Below, one piece after another: positions 7,092 through 15,509 of a stretch of DNA of 17,486 nucleotides. Where the stretch lies: contig JABGQJ010000083.1 in assembly GCA_018648945.1 (NCBI GenBank), forward strand, positions 1 through 17,486, written 5' to 3'. The translations under genes and the position numbers were made by a program. This DNA is from Victivallales bacterium (GTDB lineage Bacteria > Verrucomicrobiota > Lentisphaeria > Oligosphaerales > Lenti-02). The notes under the pieces were generated by a model. It was not told where the DNA came from and did no database searches. It saw nothing but the letters and a program-made list of their open reading frames with translations. Within the stretch, counting starts at the first letter, position 1, and the number at the start of each line of letters is the position of its first letter.

Positions 7092-10000
7092 CATCTGGCT
7101 TGGGAATGGGCGCAAGCATGACTGCGGCCCGAACGCCATACCAGGTGTGCACGACCGTGGGAGTTCGTCCCGGTCGGTGACCAAACCCCCCATTCGGCGC
7201 TCGGCAACTGCGCACATACTCGCGCGTGAGCTCCAAATCCTCGTCCGGAAGCGACACCTGGAGGGAGCGGAAGGAACGGAGCACGTGCTCGGTATTGCGC
7301 AACGTGGTTCTCTTGCCGCCATCCCATGAATAGCCGCCGTTCGTGTGTCGAAGCGACACCAACCAGGCGGCCACCCCGGTCTGGTAGTCCCTTTCGTCCG
7401 GCCGCTTCTCAAGTCGGCGCAACGCGTCCAACGCCAGAGCGGTATATACCGTGTTGGCTCGTCCCCGCCAGCGGTTGAAGCCGCCTTGGTTGCTCTGCCT
7501 TGCCAAGAGGAACGCTCGGGTCTGGGCGACGTTCGGGAGCTGCCCTCCCAGCATACCGATGGCTTGAACTGCGTAGGACGTGTACTCAGTGGCGGACCGC
7601 CATGCGGGGTGATAGGGTTTGGGCCCGGTGACCGGGCAGGATCCCGAACCGCCATCCTCATTGATGCAGATCCGCAGCCATTCCAGAGTGTCCTTCGGGC
7701 GAGGCGGATCCACTCCCAGAATGAGGAGGGATTGGAGTGCGAAGTGGGTCCAGGCCACATTTGGGTACCAGCCGGGCTCGCCCGCATATCCACCGGAGGC
7801 ATGTTGGCAGGAGAGGATCCATTCTGCGCATCGGGCCGCGTGGGGAATGGGTTGCCCGAGGAGCCGGAGGGCATCAAGGGCGCGGTAGGTGGAATCCATG
7901 TCCGAGGGAAGTCCCGGGGCCAGGCCGAAGCCTCCGTCCGGGCTCTGGCAGGAGTTGAGGAATGCCGCATCGGCACCATGCGGAGCTGGTGCGAAGGAGG
8001 TTGCGTGCGCTTTCAGGAGACGTTGCCGTCTGGCGACATAGAAGAGCACGTTGCGGGCACACATGGTCCAGTCATGGTGCCATTGGTCCCCCATCTCGAT
8101 GAGATTGTCGTAGATGGACTCGGCGAGGTCGCGATAGAGGGGGTTGCCGGTTGTCTCGTACAGCGCGATCCAGGCCTCGAGCATGTCCGAGCAGGCATCG
8201 ACGAAGTGGATGACCTCGCCGCCGGGGTAGTTGTGGTACATGATCCCGAGCTTCTCGGGCATGGCCCCGCGGCTGAGTTGCCAGTCGGCGATGCGGCGGA
8301 GCGCCTGGCGATGGGGTTCCGCTTGGTCTTTGGGGAGCTCCGCTGCATAGCGTGCCAGCCCAACGGCGCAGATGGCGGCCATATGGGGGCATTCGTCGGT
8401 ACTGCTCCAGATGCCAGCACCATTGTGGTTGGCCGGCACTGCGCCATCGGCGCGAAGATTGGCCGCCAGATACTGGTTTAGGCGATTCATGGTGCGTAGA
8501 TGCACGGGGTTGCGGGTGGCCTGGAACAACTCGGTGAGCGCCCATGATGCCCGTCCGTAGCCGCGGGAACCGATGCCGGCGCCGGGCCTTCCGCCATCGA
8601 GCAGACGGCCTTCGGTAACCAGATTGCGCCTGAATGCCAAGCCGGCGCGATTGGCGGCGAGCAGGGATCTCTGGTCGCCAGCCAGGTAGTAGCGGAACAG
8701 CTGGCCACGGATCCAGGTATGGGTAAGGGTCAGCCCCCCGTTGTTGTGGTCGGACGGGTAGTGGTTGTGGTGGATACCGATCTCACGGGCGTTCGTGCTG
8801 GCGTGACAGACATCGATATCCTGGCTGTGCTGTGCCCAGTCCAGGGCTGCATCCAGCCATCTTCGCTTCCCGGTGCGGGCCCACTGCAGGAAGAGCGCGA
8901 CGTGGGCATCGATCTCGCTGTTGATATGGGCAGTCTCGCCGTAGTTCACCATCCCATGGGCTCGCTTAGGTTGGCGAGCCGCCTCGGTGAAGCGGCGTTC
9001 GCATGCGGTCTCGAAGAGGGCGTCGAGGTCCTGAGTCTCCTTGGTAGGCAGAGGGAACTCCCCGAGACCCAGTGAACGGGCGAGCCACTCGCCACCGGGG
9101 TACAGAATGGCGGGATGTTGGTTTCTTTCGGCAAGGGATTCCGCCTCCTGCCTGCCCGCAACTCCAAAGGAGAGCACCATGTCGTGGGTCTTGGCTGCTC
9201 CCCGACCAAAGCGTCTGGCTGCTCCCGGCGCCCAGAGCTCCGCCCGAATCTCGGTGTCCGTTACGCGGAACCCCTTGCGGAACTGCTCGGGAAAGCGCCG
9301 CATTGCCAGGCAAAGCCCATCCGTGAGGAGCCATCCCGAGGCCCGTTTCCCAGTGGCCATTTCGGCATCGTCCCTGGCCACCGTGTAGTGGTCGAGTTGG
9401 TCTTGAAGCAGGTGAATGGACTGCCCTGCGGCGCGGTACAGGGAGTGGGGTACATCCGCTCCGAAGGTGATGTCAGCCGGCTTCAACTGGGTCCCCAGAA
9501 CGAAGGACGCCTCCTCCAACTGGCATTCGGGCTGACTCCCCACAAACAGGAACGTGGGCTTGATCTCGATCTCTTGGCTCCCCTTGCCGAGCGAGAGTCT
9601 GAGTTCGTATTTGAAGGCCACGTCCACAGCGTCTGCCAGCGTCCCCGAGACGATCGCCGTGGCGCGCACGGGCCCTGTGTCCTCGAGCCGGACTCGGGCA
9701 ACTCCCTGGCTTGCGCGATAGGTCCGTCCATCGGCGCGGACGATGAAGTCCCAGCTCCCATCACAGGGCGCCGGAAGCCCTGCGATGGGCGAGAATCCCA
9801 AGCGAGGCATGGTGAACTGAAGGAGGCCATTGTCGAGCGTGATACTCTCCTCCGTCTCTACCCCGATTAGCGGCAGTTCCTTCCGGACTTTCTTGCCATC
9901 GGCAAGGAAAATGGTGGTCTGTCCCAGTTTCGGGAGCGCTGCTTGGGTATCGACCAGAAGCCAGCGAACAGACCCGTCCGACCAGTAGGAGAGAGGTCTG

Positions 10001-11280
10001 GTCTGGAGTGGCAGAGGGACACCGTCTTTCGTCTGCAGAAGCAGTGAATCGGGCTGTGACAACGCCCGTTCTGGGAAGGGCAGCCCGAAATGGACTGGCA
10101 CTGCCTCTCCCGGCGTTCCCTGCACCCTGATCGGCAGGACTCGCGGCAGCTGATTCGCTTTGCGGGAAGGCTTCACGAAGCGTCCGATCGTTCCCACGTT
10201 CCGGTAGTTCACGACGGGATCTGCCTGGACTGTGACCTTGCCGAGCTTCAGTTCGCCTGCCGTGTTCAGAGTCACCAGCAGCTCCGCCTCCACCACGCCA
10301 TCCCAGCCAGTCGCCGCGAATAGCGCATAGCGCTGATCCGGAGTGGGAGCCAAGGTGACCACCTCCCCGGTGGGGATCCGGCGCAGGTAGATTCTGGGGG
10401 TGGTGCCCGGACTGGTCTTGAGGTCGAGTTGGAGGGTTGGGTTGCCGGTGAAATCTGTAGCGATGGCGCGTCGCGCAACGGCGATGTGGCCGTCTGTGTT
10501 GCGCAGTTTCCCCCAGGTCAGCTTGCTGTCTTCATCGGCGAACCAGCGTTTGGTCCGCTTCTGGAGATTCGCCTGGCGCCATTCCTTGCTGGCGGTCGTA
10601 CTCAGCTCCGGCGGCGACCGGTGCTCGAGCACCACGTCGTCGATCCACAGCTCACCGATGGCGTAGCGTTGGCTGACAAACTCGATAAAGACGGGCTGCC
10701 CGCCAGTTCGGCGGAGAGATACGGTCTTCCGTTTCGTACCGTCCACCGAGAGTCTGGCCTGGCCGTCTGCAGGGGATACCTCGATCACTATCTCGTACCA
10801 GTGGTCTGCCTGCCATGGCACGGGTGGATCGAGGCCAGTCCAGCCTTCTTCTTGCCATGTCTTGATGGCGCCGCCTGAGAAGAACACGTCGAAGAGGACT
10901 CCGGGGTCGAACAGGTGGAACCCCATGTCCTGGCTAAGCGATTCGGCCCGACCTTGGCGAAGCATGGTCCGGTAGGAGATGCGGTAGCTGCCCGGCCTGT
11001 CCGAGAGGGTCCGTCGCAAGCGACAGGAGGCCTGCCGAACTGCTTTTGTGACATCCAGCAAACAGACTGCCCGCCCGTTGCCGACCTTCGCTGTCTCGAT
11101 CCGGTTCTTGCCATCCGCGTGCGCCTGCCACTCCTTAGCCGAAGCAGGTACGGGGCCCAGATCCCAGTCGTCGAACGTCTCGCGCCAGATCGTCTCCCAT
11201 TCCCCGTCGCCAGCACCATGTGCCAACGCCCCAACCAATGCCAAAGAAACGGTCAACAGCCAAGTTCGCGGACCCTTCAT
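7063..11280 (-). CDS. Secreted multidomain protein: lectin-like domain, PcRGLX/YetA-like (rhamnogalacturonan lyase-type) core and six terpene-cyclase/prenyltransferase-type repeats
   Basis: A 1405-residue protein with an N-terminal signal peptide (hydrophobic WLLTVSLALVGALA, cleavage near residue 22). Residues about 30-222 look like a concanavalin-A/DUF1080-type lectin fold (ETFDDWDLG at the start, LWIDDVVLEH at the end). After a beta-rich linker, about 378-470 (LPIRVQGTPGEAVPVHFGLPFP, SYWSDGSVRWLLVD) resembles the first barrel of PcRGLX/YetA-like proteins, followed by a beta domain (478-710) and a helical alpha/alpha-barrel part (715-1090) with many His and Trp. PcRGLX is a fungal exo-rhamnogalacturonan lyase (PL26). 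Residues 1103-1392 add six repeats with a GG[FYS]-centred motif. The ATG at 11280 has GGAG 9 bases upstream, within the 16-base gap after the GH42 stop, so it is co-transcribed. Substrate and catalytic residues are not established. Confidence 0.75.
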   Translation of the reverse strand: MKGPRTWLLTVSLALVGALAHGAGDGEWETIWRETFDDWDLGPVPASAKEWQAHADGKNRIETAKVGNGRAVCLLDVTKAVRQASCRLRRTLSDRPGSYRISYRTMLRQGRAESLSQDMGFHLFDPGVLFDVFFSGGAIKTWQEEGWTGLDPPVPWQADHWYEIVIEVSPADGQARLSVDGTKRKTVSLRRTGGQPVFIEFVSQRYAIGELWIDDVVLEHRSPPELSTTASKEWRQANLQKRTKRWFADEDSKLTWGKLRNTDGHIAVARRAIATDFTGNPTLQLDLKTSPGTTPRIYLRRIPTGEVVTLAPTPDQRYALFAATGWDGVVEAELLVTLNTAGELKLGKVTVQADPVVNYRNVGTIGRFVKPSRKANQLPRVLPIRVQGTPGEAVPVHFGLPFPERALSQPDSLLLQTKDGVPLPLQTRPLSYWSDGSVRWLLVDTQAALPKLGQTTIFLADGKKVRKELPLIGVETEESITLDNGLLQFTMPRLGFSPIAGLPAPCDGSWDFIVRADGRTYRASQGVARVRLEDTGPVRATAIVSGTLADAVDVAFKYELRLSLGKGSQEIEIKPTFLFVGSQPECQLEEASFVLGTQLKPADITFGADVPHSLYRAAGQSIHLLQDQLDHYTVARDDAEMATGKRASGWLLTDGLCLAMRRFPEQFRKGFRVTDTEIRAELWAPGAARRFGRGAAKTHDMVLSFGVAGRQEAESLAERNQHPAILYPGGEWLARSLGLGEFPLPTKETQDLDALFETACERRFTEAARQPKRAHGMVNYGETAHINSEIDAHVALFLQWARTGKRRWLDAALDWAQHSQDIDVCHASTNAREIGIHHNHYPSDHNNGGLTLTHTWIRGQLFRYYLAGDQRSLLAANRAGLAFRRNLVTEGRLLDGGRPGAGIGSRGYGRASWALTELFQATRNPVHLRTMNRLNQYLAANLRADGAVPANHNGAGIWSSTDECPHMAAICAVGLARYAAELPKDQAEPHRQALRRIADWQLSRGAMPEKLGIMYHNYPGGEVIHFVDACSDMLEAWIALYETTGNPLYRDLAESIYDNLIEMGDQWHHDWTMCARNVLFYVARRQRLLKAHATSFAPAPHGADAAFLNSCQSPDGGFGLAPGLPSDMDSTYRALDALRLLGQPIPHAARCAEWILSCQHASGGYAGEPGWYPNVAWTHFALQSLLILGVDPPRPKDTLEWLRICINEDGGSGSCPVTGPKPYHPAWRSATEYTSYAVQAIGMLGGQLPNVAQTRAFLLARQSNQGGFNRWRGRANTVYTALALDALRRLEKRPDERDYQTGVAAWLVSLRHTNGGYSWDGGKRTTLRNTEHVLRSFRSLQVSLPDEDLELTREYVRSCRAPNGGFGHRPGRTPTVVHTWYGVRAAVMLAPIPKPDAIQGRNGAQ
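7105..7974 (-). repeat. Six tandem terpene-cyclase/prenyltransferase-type protein repeats
   Basis: This covers residues 1103-1392 of the secreted protein. Each unit is a helix, a [Q/R]xxxGG[F/Y/S] turn and a second helix. The cores are CQSPDGGFG (1111), CQHASGGYA (1158), CINEDGGSG (1205), RQSNQGGFN (1261), RHTNGGYSW (1311) and CRAPNGGFG (1359), about 47-56 residues apart. Six units are what one closed alpha6-alpha6 toroid needs. Repeat 6 keeps a PTVVHTWYG segment like the zinc-histidine repeat of protein prenyltransferases, but the Asp-x-Cys zinc ligands are not visible in repeats 4 or 5. Confidence 0.8.
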
Positions 11281-11296
11281 GGCTCGTATCTCCAGG

Positions 11297-13366
11297 CTAC
11301 TTCTCTTGCACGATCAGGACGCCGTGCCGTTCCAGAGTCACCGGCCCGCCACCCACATCCTCGTCATCGGTCAGCGATACGCCCTCCGGGGTGTGTGGCA
11401 CGACGACCGGCGCGTCGCCGCGATTGGCGAAGAACCAGATGCGACGGGTGCCGTCGGTCCGGAGAACCGTCTCCACTTCCTCCGGCGCACCGGGCCAGAG
11501 GGGGAGCACGTTCGCCTCGGCCTCGATGCGTTCGCTGAGGAGACCACGGATATGGCCGTCGAGCAGCGTGCCTACATAATACACCGTGCCTTTCCCCAGC
11601 CGACGCCTCGAAACGGCTGGCTGGCCGGTGAGATGGCGACTGTTCCAGGTCGCAAGCGTGCTGGCGGTGCCCAGTGAGAGCACCTCGTACCAGAGGTCCG
11701 TCTTGGCGGAATTCACGCCATCGGTGAGGTGGAGGGGCCGCTGCTCGGAGTTGTTCTGGCGGCCGTACTCAACGACCGATACCCCCGCAAGTTCGCTAAG
11801 GCAGCCCGGAGCTGTCCCGCCGATCACGTTGTTGTCCATGTCCTTGCTGGCCGTGCGCGCCCCGATCACCAGGACGCCGCCTTGCTCCACGAATGCCTGA
11901 AGGCCGGGAACCCACGCGGGATCGAAGCTTGCCCAATGCGGAATGATGTACATGGATACGCCGGTGAGATCGTCGTCTGGATGGACGCAGCCCACAGCGT
12001 AGCCTGCGCGGTTCAGTTCCTCGTGGACCGCTTCCGCGACCCGCCGTGGATTCGGCAGGCCGAGACTGAGGATGTCGTGGGCCTCCTCCACATCGATGTC
12101 CCCGACGGCGATGCCGATATCGATGTGCACATGCGTGCCGCGAATGGCCGGCCCGATCCGTTTCATTTCCATCCCTATCTGGGCCACCTCTTCGTAGCGG
12201 CGGCGAGGGACGTTGTCGTGGTCCAGGATGCCCCGCCAGTACTCCTCGGCGCCAAAGCGACAGGTCCGCCAGCGGAAGTAGAGGACGCTATCCGCGCCTC
12301 GGGCGACGGAGGTGTAGGTCATGCGGCGCAGTTCGCCAGGCTCGGGCGTGTCGTGCAGGTAGCCTCCCTGGCCACCGCCGCCGGACTGGTGTTCGGGGAT
12401 CATGAAATTGCCGGTCAGGGCCCGCACGCGGTCGAGATTGAAGGCCTGCGAGTAGGGGCGGTGCGCGGGATCCTGGTCGAAGAAGGGATAGACGTCATAG
12501 GACAGCGCGTCGAGATCCTGGCCAACGAGCCCCCGGTAGTCGACGTGTCGGAAACAGCCATTGTGGGTGATGAACCACGCGGGGTTGGCGGCGCGCAGGA
12601 TCTGCACCTGATCGTGCTGGAAGACCGCGACCGATTCTCGGACAAAGCGGTAGTAATCCAGCCGGTGAGCGGGATTGTCGTAGCAGGGGCGGTCCGGCTT
12701 GGGGGTGGGAATCTGCGCGAAGTCGGTGTAGGTCTGGGCCCAGAACGCGGTTCCCCACGTCTGGTTGAGGGCTTGGATGTTCCCGGCGAACTTACGGCGC
12801 AGGAAATCCTGGAAACCCGTCTGGCAGGCAGGGCAATGGCACTCGGAGAAGTGGCAGTTGAACTCGTTGTCCGTCTGCCAGGCGATGACGTGGCGGTTCC
12901 CTCGGTAGTGATCGGCCATGGCCTGCGTGATGCGGCGAGAATACTCGCGGAACACGGGATGGCTGTGGCAGCAATGCTGGCGGGCTCCGTGCTGGAGCGG
13001 CACACCGCGAGCGTCTTCGCGGTGGATTTCGGGATGGGCCATGGTGAGCCAGCGTGGGGGCGTGGCCGTGGGCGTGCAGAGCATCGTGCGGATACCCTCG
13101 TCCGCGAGCTCGGCAATCACTTCGTCGAAGAGCGCGAAGTCAAAACTCCCTTCCTGCGGTTCCAGGATGTCCCAGGCGAATTCCGCCATCCGGACCATGG
13201 TGAAGCCTGCGTCCGCCATCCGCTCGGCATCGTCCTGGCGGTCCGCTTCCGACCAGTGCTCGGGGTAGTAGGGCGCGCCGAAGTGGAACGTGCGAAGGGG
13301 GAGGGGCCGGCGATGCGAGAGATTCGCGTTGCCAAGTGCATCAAGTCCGTGGTATTCGGTAGACAT
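11297..13366 (-). CDS. GH42 beta-galactosidase-family glycoside hydrolase
   Basis: A 689-residue retaining glycosidase of family GH42. Seen: the N-terminal FHFGAPYYPEHW (27-38); acid/base E168 in AWQTDNEF; probable nucleophile E325 in MIPEHQSG; and a cysteine cluster C171, C176, C178, C181 directly after the acid/base, as in zinc-binding GH42 enzymes. The middle part (about 430-630) fits the trimerisation domain, and a short beta domain ends the protein. No signal peptide is present, so it probably acts in the cytoplasm on imported galacto-oligosaccharides; arabinoside activity occurs in the family. The frame is open to 13540, but ATG 13366 has AAGGAG 6 bases upstream and starts just before the conserved N-terminus. 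It lies 74 bases after the radical SAM gene and 16 bases before the secreted lyase-like gene. Confidence 0.93.
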   Translation of the reverse strand: MSTEYHGLDALGNANLSHRRPLPLRTFHFGAPYYPEHWSEADRQDDAERMADAGFTMVRMAEFAWDILEPQEGSFDFALFDEVIAELADEGIRTMLCTPTATPPRWLTMAHPEIHREDARGVPLQHGARQHCCHSHPVFREYSRRITQAMADHYRGNRHVIAWQTDNEFNCHFSECHCPACQTGFQDFLRRKFAGNIQALNQTWGTAFWAQTYTDFAQIPTPKPDRPCYDNPAHRLDYYRFVRESVAVFQHDQVQILRAANPAWFITHNGCFRHVDYRGLVGQDLDALSYDVYPFFDQDPAHRPYSQAFNLDRVRALTGNFMIPEHQSGGGGQGGYLHDTPEPGELRRMTYTSVARGADSVLYFRWRTCRFGAEEYWRGILDHDNVPRRRYEEVAQIGMEMKRIGPAIRGTHVHIDIGIAVGDIDVEEAHDILSLGLPNPRRVAEAVHEELNRAGYAVGCVHPDDDLTGVSMYIIPHWASFDPAWVPGLQAFVEQGGVLVIGARTASKDMDNNVIGGTAPGCLSELAGVSVVEYGRQNNSEQRPLHLTDGVNSAKTDLWYEVLSLGTASTLATWNSRHLTGQPAVSRRRLGKGTVYYVGTLLDGHIRGLLSERIEAEANVLPLWPGAPEEVETVLRTDGTRRIWFFANRGDAPVVVPHTPEGVSLTDDEDVGGGPVTLERHGVLIVQEK

Positions 13367-13372
13367 GGCGGT

Positions 13373-13378
13373 CTCCTT
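13373..13378 (-). promoter_or_regulatory. Ribosome binding site deciding the GH42 start
   Basis: The minus strand reads AAGGAG here, 6 bases before ATG 13366. The upstream extension of the open frame to 13540 runs into the 3' end of the radical SAM gene and lacks such a site, so this motif settles the start. Confidence 0.8.
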
Positions 13379-13440
13379 CGTGCGGTGGCGTGTCGCATAC
13401 CCTAGCTTGAGGACTGGCAGCTTGCCTGTGCTACGTGCAG

Positions 13441-14472
13441 CTATTGATCGACTGTGTAGAACTCGGCGGGGGCCAACTCCGGAAACCGGTCGGGCGCACG
13501 GTCCACGAGGAATGAACGGAGCTGCGCGCAGAGATCGCATTCGCCCGCGAACTCCCGGTCTGGCTCGTAACCGAATTCCTGGGCCAAGCTGTAGAGCGCG
13601 GCCACACCGCCCTCCAGGAGCGTCCGGAATATGGGGTAGGATTCGCGGGTGAGCGGGCTTCCCAGGTCATCCCGGCGCACGGTCAGGCCGACGCAGCCGG
13701 GTGGCACATAGTTGCCGTACAGATCGATATGGAAGTGCCCCGTGCCCACCAGTTTCTGGCAAGAGGGATTGGCCTGGCACAGGATCTGTTCGGCGTTCTG
13801 GCGCGGATGCAGAGGGCCGAAGGTATCCACTGCCCGCCCGCACATGCTGACCCAGTAGCGAGCCTCCACATCGGCAAGGTAGCCGGGGCCGTAGGCCTGC
13901 TCGTACTCCTCGAGCGAGTGGGCCGTTTGGTCGTCGAGGCGGTTGATTTCGTCGTAGAACTCCATCACCCAAGGGAAGATGCCCATGCCTGATCGACGAC
14001 ATGCCTGGAGCACTCCCTTCACCCTGGCGAAGGGGATGAATTCGTTGTGGAAGGGATCGATGGAGATCAGCAATGTCCCGCACCCCAGCTGCTGCAGGTC
14101 GCGCAGCAGAGCGATCGCTGAATCCTGGTCCTTGAACCACGAGGAGTTGGTCTCCACGTAGTCGATCCCCATCCCCTCCTGCCGCGCTGCGCGCAGGACT
14201 TCCTTCAGCGCGTCCGGCTTCAGTAGGGGCTCGCCGCCACCGATATGCATGCTCCGGCACCCCAGGCGGCGACAGACTCTGAAGTTCTCCGCCGCTTGCG
14301 GCGCCGTGATATAGGCCTTGTCTCGCTTCGGGCTGCTTCGGTAGGAGCAGTGCGCGCAGGCGGAGCTGCACACATAGTTGGTGATGAGACCGCCGGATTG
14401 GAGGCGGGAGATGGCAGGTTCGTGCATGGTCGCGGACAAGTCCTCGTTTTTCGTGGAATCGCCCTCTATCAT
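13441..14472 (-). CDS. Radical SAM protein of unknown function with SPASM-like C-terminal cysteines
   Basis: A 343-residue protein with the radical SAM CxxxCxxC at C35, C39 and C42 (NYVCSSACAHCSYRSS), which binds the 4Fe-4S cluster that cleaves S-adenosylmethionine. SMHIGGGEPLLKP (74-86) carries the GGGEP SAM-binding motif. YVETNSSWF, ISIDPFHNEFIPFARVKG and HFHIDLYGNYVPPGC are conserved blocks I recognise from a widespread family without a known reaction. C211, C232, C238, C260 and the CDLC pair C312/C315 could hold one or two auxiliary clusters, as in SPASM enzymes. It is not a standard sulfatase-maturating enzyme by motif, and no sulfatase is nearby. The start at 14472 is uncertain: ATG 14427 (MHEPAIS) is an alternative and would keep all motifs. 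It reads in the same direction as the GH42 gene 74 bases downstream. Confidence 0.85.
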   Translation of the reverse strand: MIEGDSTKNEDLSATMHEPAISRLQSGGLITNYVCSSACAHCSYRSSPKRDKAYITAPQAAENFRVCRRLGCRSMHIGGGEPLLKPDALKEVLRAARQEGMGIDYVETNSSWFKDQDSAIALLRDLQQLGCGTLLISIDPFHNEFIPFARVKGVLQACRRSGMGIFPWVMEFYDEINRLDDQTAHSLEEYEQAYGPGYLADVEARYWVSMCGRAVDTFGPLHPRQNAEQILCQANPSCQKLVGTGHFHIDLYGNYVPPGCVGLTVRRDDLGSPLTRESYPIFRTLLEGGVAALYSLAQEFGYEPDREFAGECDLCAQLRSFLVDRAPDRFPELAPAEFYTVDQ

Positions 14473-14554
14473 AGCACCCCATGTTCCCAGATTCCGCCTT
14501 GGTGCGCGAGCAGTGGCATCCGCCTTGCGAAGTGGTACTCCACACCGGCAGGCA

Positions 14555-14612
14555 GACCCGTGGGGTCCGGGGAGGCGTGTCTCCCCGGCGGGGTTTCGGG
14601 GCAGCGCCCCGC
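14555..14612. other. Cluster of three short GC-rich hairpins between radC and the radical SAM gene
   Basis: Three inverted repeats lie back to back. GACCC/GGGTC (14555-14559 and 14563-14567) has a 3-base loop. CCGGGGAG/CTCCCCGG (14567-14574 and 14581-14588) is a perfect 8-bp stem with a 6-base loop. CGGGGC/GCCCCG (14597-14602 and 14606-14611) has a 3-base loop. The block follows the radC stop codon, but in that direction no T-run comes after it, so it is not a classical intrinsic terminator. It resembles GC-rich intergenic palindromic elements (REP-like) that often protect or end transcripts. Confidence 0.5.
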
Positions 14613-14627
14613 TTCCTCTTTCCTGCC

Positions 14628-15374
14628 CTACTCTTCCGCCATCATGCCTTCGGCCCGGAGGCTGACGTATTCGCGGCCTGCGAGCCCCCCGCCCCCGCCG
14701 ACCACCACATGGTCGATCAGCTCGATGCCCACCACCTTCCCTGCTGCTATCAGCTGCTTTGTGCAGGCGATATCGGCCGCCGAGGGCGTCGGATCGCCAC
14801 TCGGGTGGTTGTGGACGATGGCCAGTCGCGAACAGCTCTCGCGGATGGCCCGTCGGAACACCTCCCTCGGGTGCACTTGGCTACGGTCTACCAGGCCTAC
14901 GGTGATGGTCTCGTCCCGGATCAGGCGGTTCCGGGTATCCAGCAGGAGAGCGTGCAGCTCTTCCTGCGGGAGCGACCGGAACCGCTCGCGGAACATCCGC
15001 GCGATGGACTGCGGCGAGTCGAGCACGGGTCGTTGCAGGGCCGTCACCTGGCGCAAGCGCTCTGCCAGAGCGAAGGCCGCCCGAATCTCCACCGCCTTGG
15101 CCGTGCCGATCCCCCGGATGCCCCGCAGCTCGTTGACCGACGCCTTGGAGAGCCGGTCAAGATCCCCGCCGTAGGCCTGTAGCACCTCCCGCGAGAGATC
15201 CAGCACCGAGCATCCCCGCAGACCCGAGCGGAGCAGAATCGCGAGCAGCTCGACATCCGTCAGGGCCTCCGCTCCCTGGTGCTCCAGGCGTTCCCGCGGC
15301 CGTTCCCGGTCCGGCATTTCCGCGATCATGAACCCATCTCTCGACGGGACTTCGGAACGTGGCGTGTCGGTCAT
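14628..15374 (-). CDS. radC: RadC family protein (JAMM/MPN+ metal-site protein)
   Basis: A 248-residue protein with an N-terminal UPF0758 helical part (RPRERLEHQGAEALTDVELLAILL), a helix-hairpin-helix-like IRGIGTAKAVEIRAAF at 86-101, and a C-terminal JAMM domain with HNHPSGDPTPSAAD at 188-201. The metal-binding residues H188, H190 and D201 are all present. Named RadC for a historical repair phenotype, its function is not settled; a role in DNA repair or as a metalloprotease-fold nuclease is debated. The usual SLRE-type ending is present as YVSLRAEG after an unusual run of five glycines. ATG 15374 is preferred over the open frame to 15428 because a GGGAGG site lies 4 bases upstream. It is divergent from the acetyltransferase gene. 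Confidence 0.93.
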   Translation of the reverse strand: MTDTPRSEVPSRDGFMIAEMPDRERPRERLEHQGAEALTDVELLAILLRSGLRGCSVLDLSREVLQAYGGDLDRLSKASVNELRGIRGIGTAKAVEIRAAFALAERLRQVTALQRPVLDSPQSIARMFRERFRSLPQEELHALLLDTRNRLIRDETITVGLVDRSQVHPREVFRRAIRESCSRLAIVHNHPSGDPTPSAADIACTKQLIAAGKVVGIELIDHVVVGGGGGLAGREYVSLRAEGMMAEE

Positions 15375-15378
15375 GTTG

Positions 15379-15384
15379 CCTCCC
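15379..15384 (-). promoter_or_regulatory. Ribosome binding site deciding the radC start
   Basis: The minus strand reads GGGAGG, 4 bases before ATG 15374. The alternative upstream start at 15428 (MLFHCSM) has no comparable site and adds residues not typical of RadC. Confidence 0.65.
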
Positions 15385-15429
15385 GCATCTCTGGCTCGGA
15401 CTCGGACCATCGAACAATGAAATAGCACA

Positions 15430-15478
15430 CCATCGCTGCGGCGTCAACTGGCAGAAGGTGGGCAAGGCCCAGCGATGG
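15430..15478. promoter_or_regulatory. Inverted repeat in the radC-acetyltransferase divergent region (possible operator)
   Basis: CCATCGCTG (15430-15438) and CAGCGATGG (15470-15478) are perfect 9-bp inverted copies 31 bases apart within the 148-base gap between two divergent genes. Such a pair could be a two-site operator, but 9-bp repeats at this distance also arise by chance a few times in a window of this size. No regulator gene is next to it. Confidence 0.25.
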
Positions 15479-15509
15479 GGTTAGACTCCGTGATCATCTG
15501 CAATCACCC

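Noticed and set aside
7105..7974. Repeat domain as an active protein prenyltransferase or squalene cyclase
   Set aside because: The zinc ligand pair Asp-x-Cys and the cyclase DxDD-type acid motif are not visible, and the protein is secreted, away from isoprenoid diphosphates.
7345..8481. 378-residue open frame on the plus strand inside the secreted-protein gene
   Set aside because: Antisense to the repeat domain; no motif, and the minus-strand reading has regular, conserved-looking repeats.
11729..13405. 558-residue open frame on the plus strand opposite the GH42 gene
   Set aside because: It mirrors a well-supported GH42 gene with active-site residues and a good ribosome binding site. The antisense translation has no recognisable domain, and long antisense frames are common in GC-rich genes.
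13441..14472. Radical SAM gene as an anaerobic sulfatase-maturating enzyme
   Set aside because: Sequence blocks do not fit that subfamily as I know it, and no sulfatase with a C/S-x-P-x-R motif is in the window.
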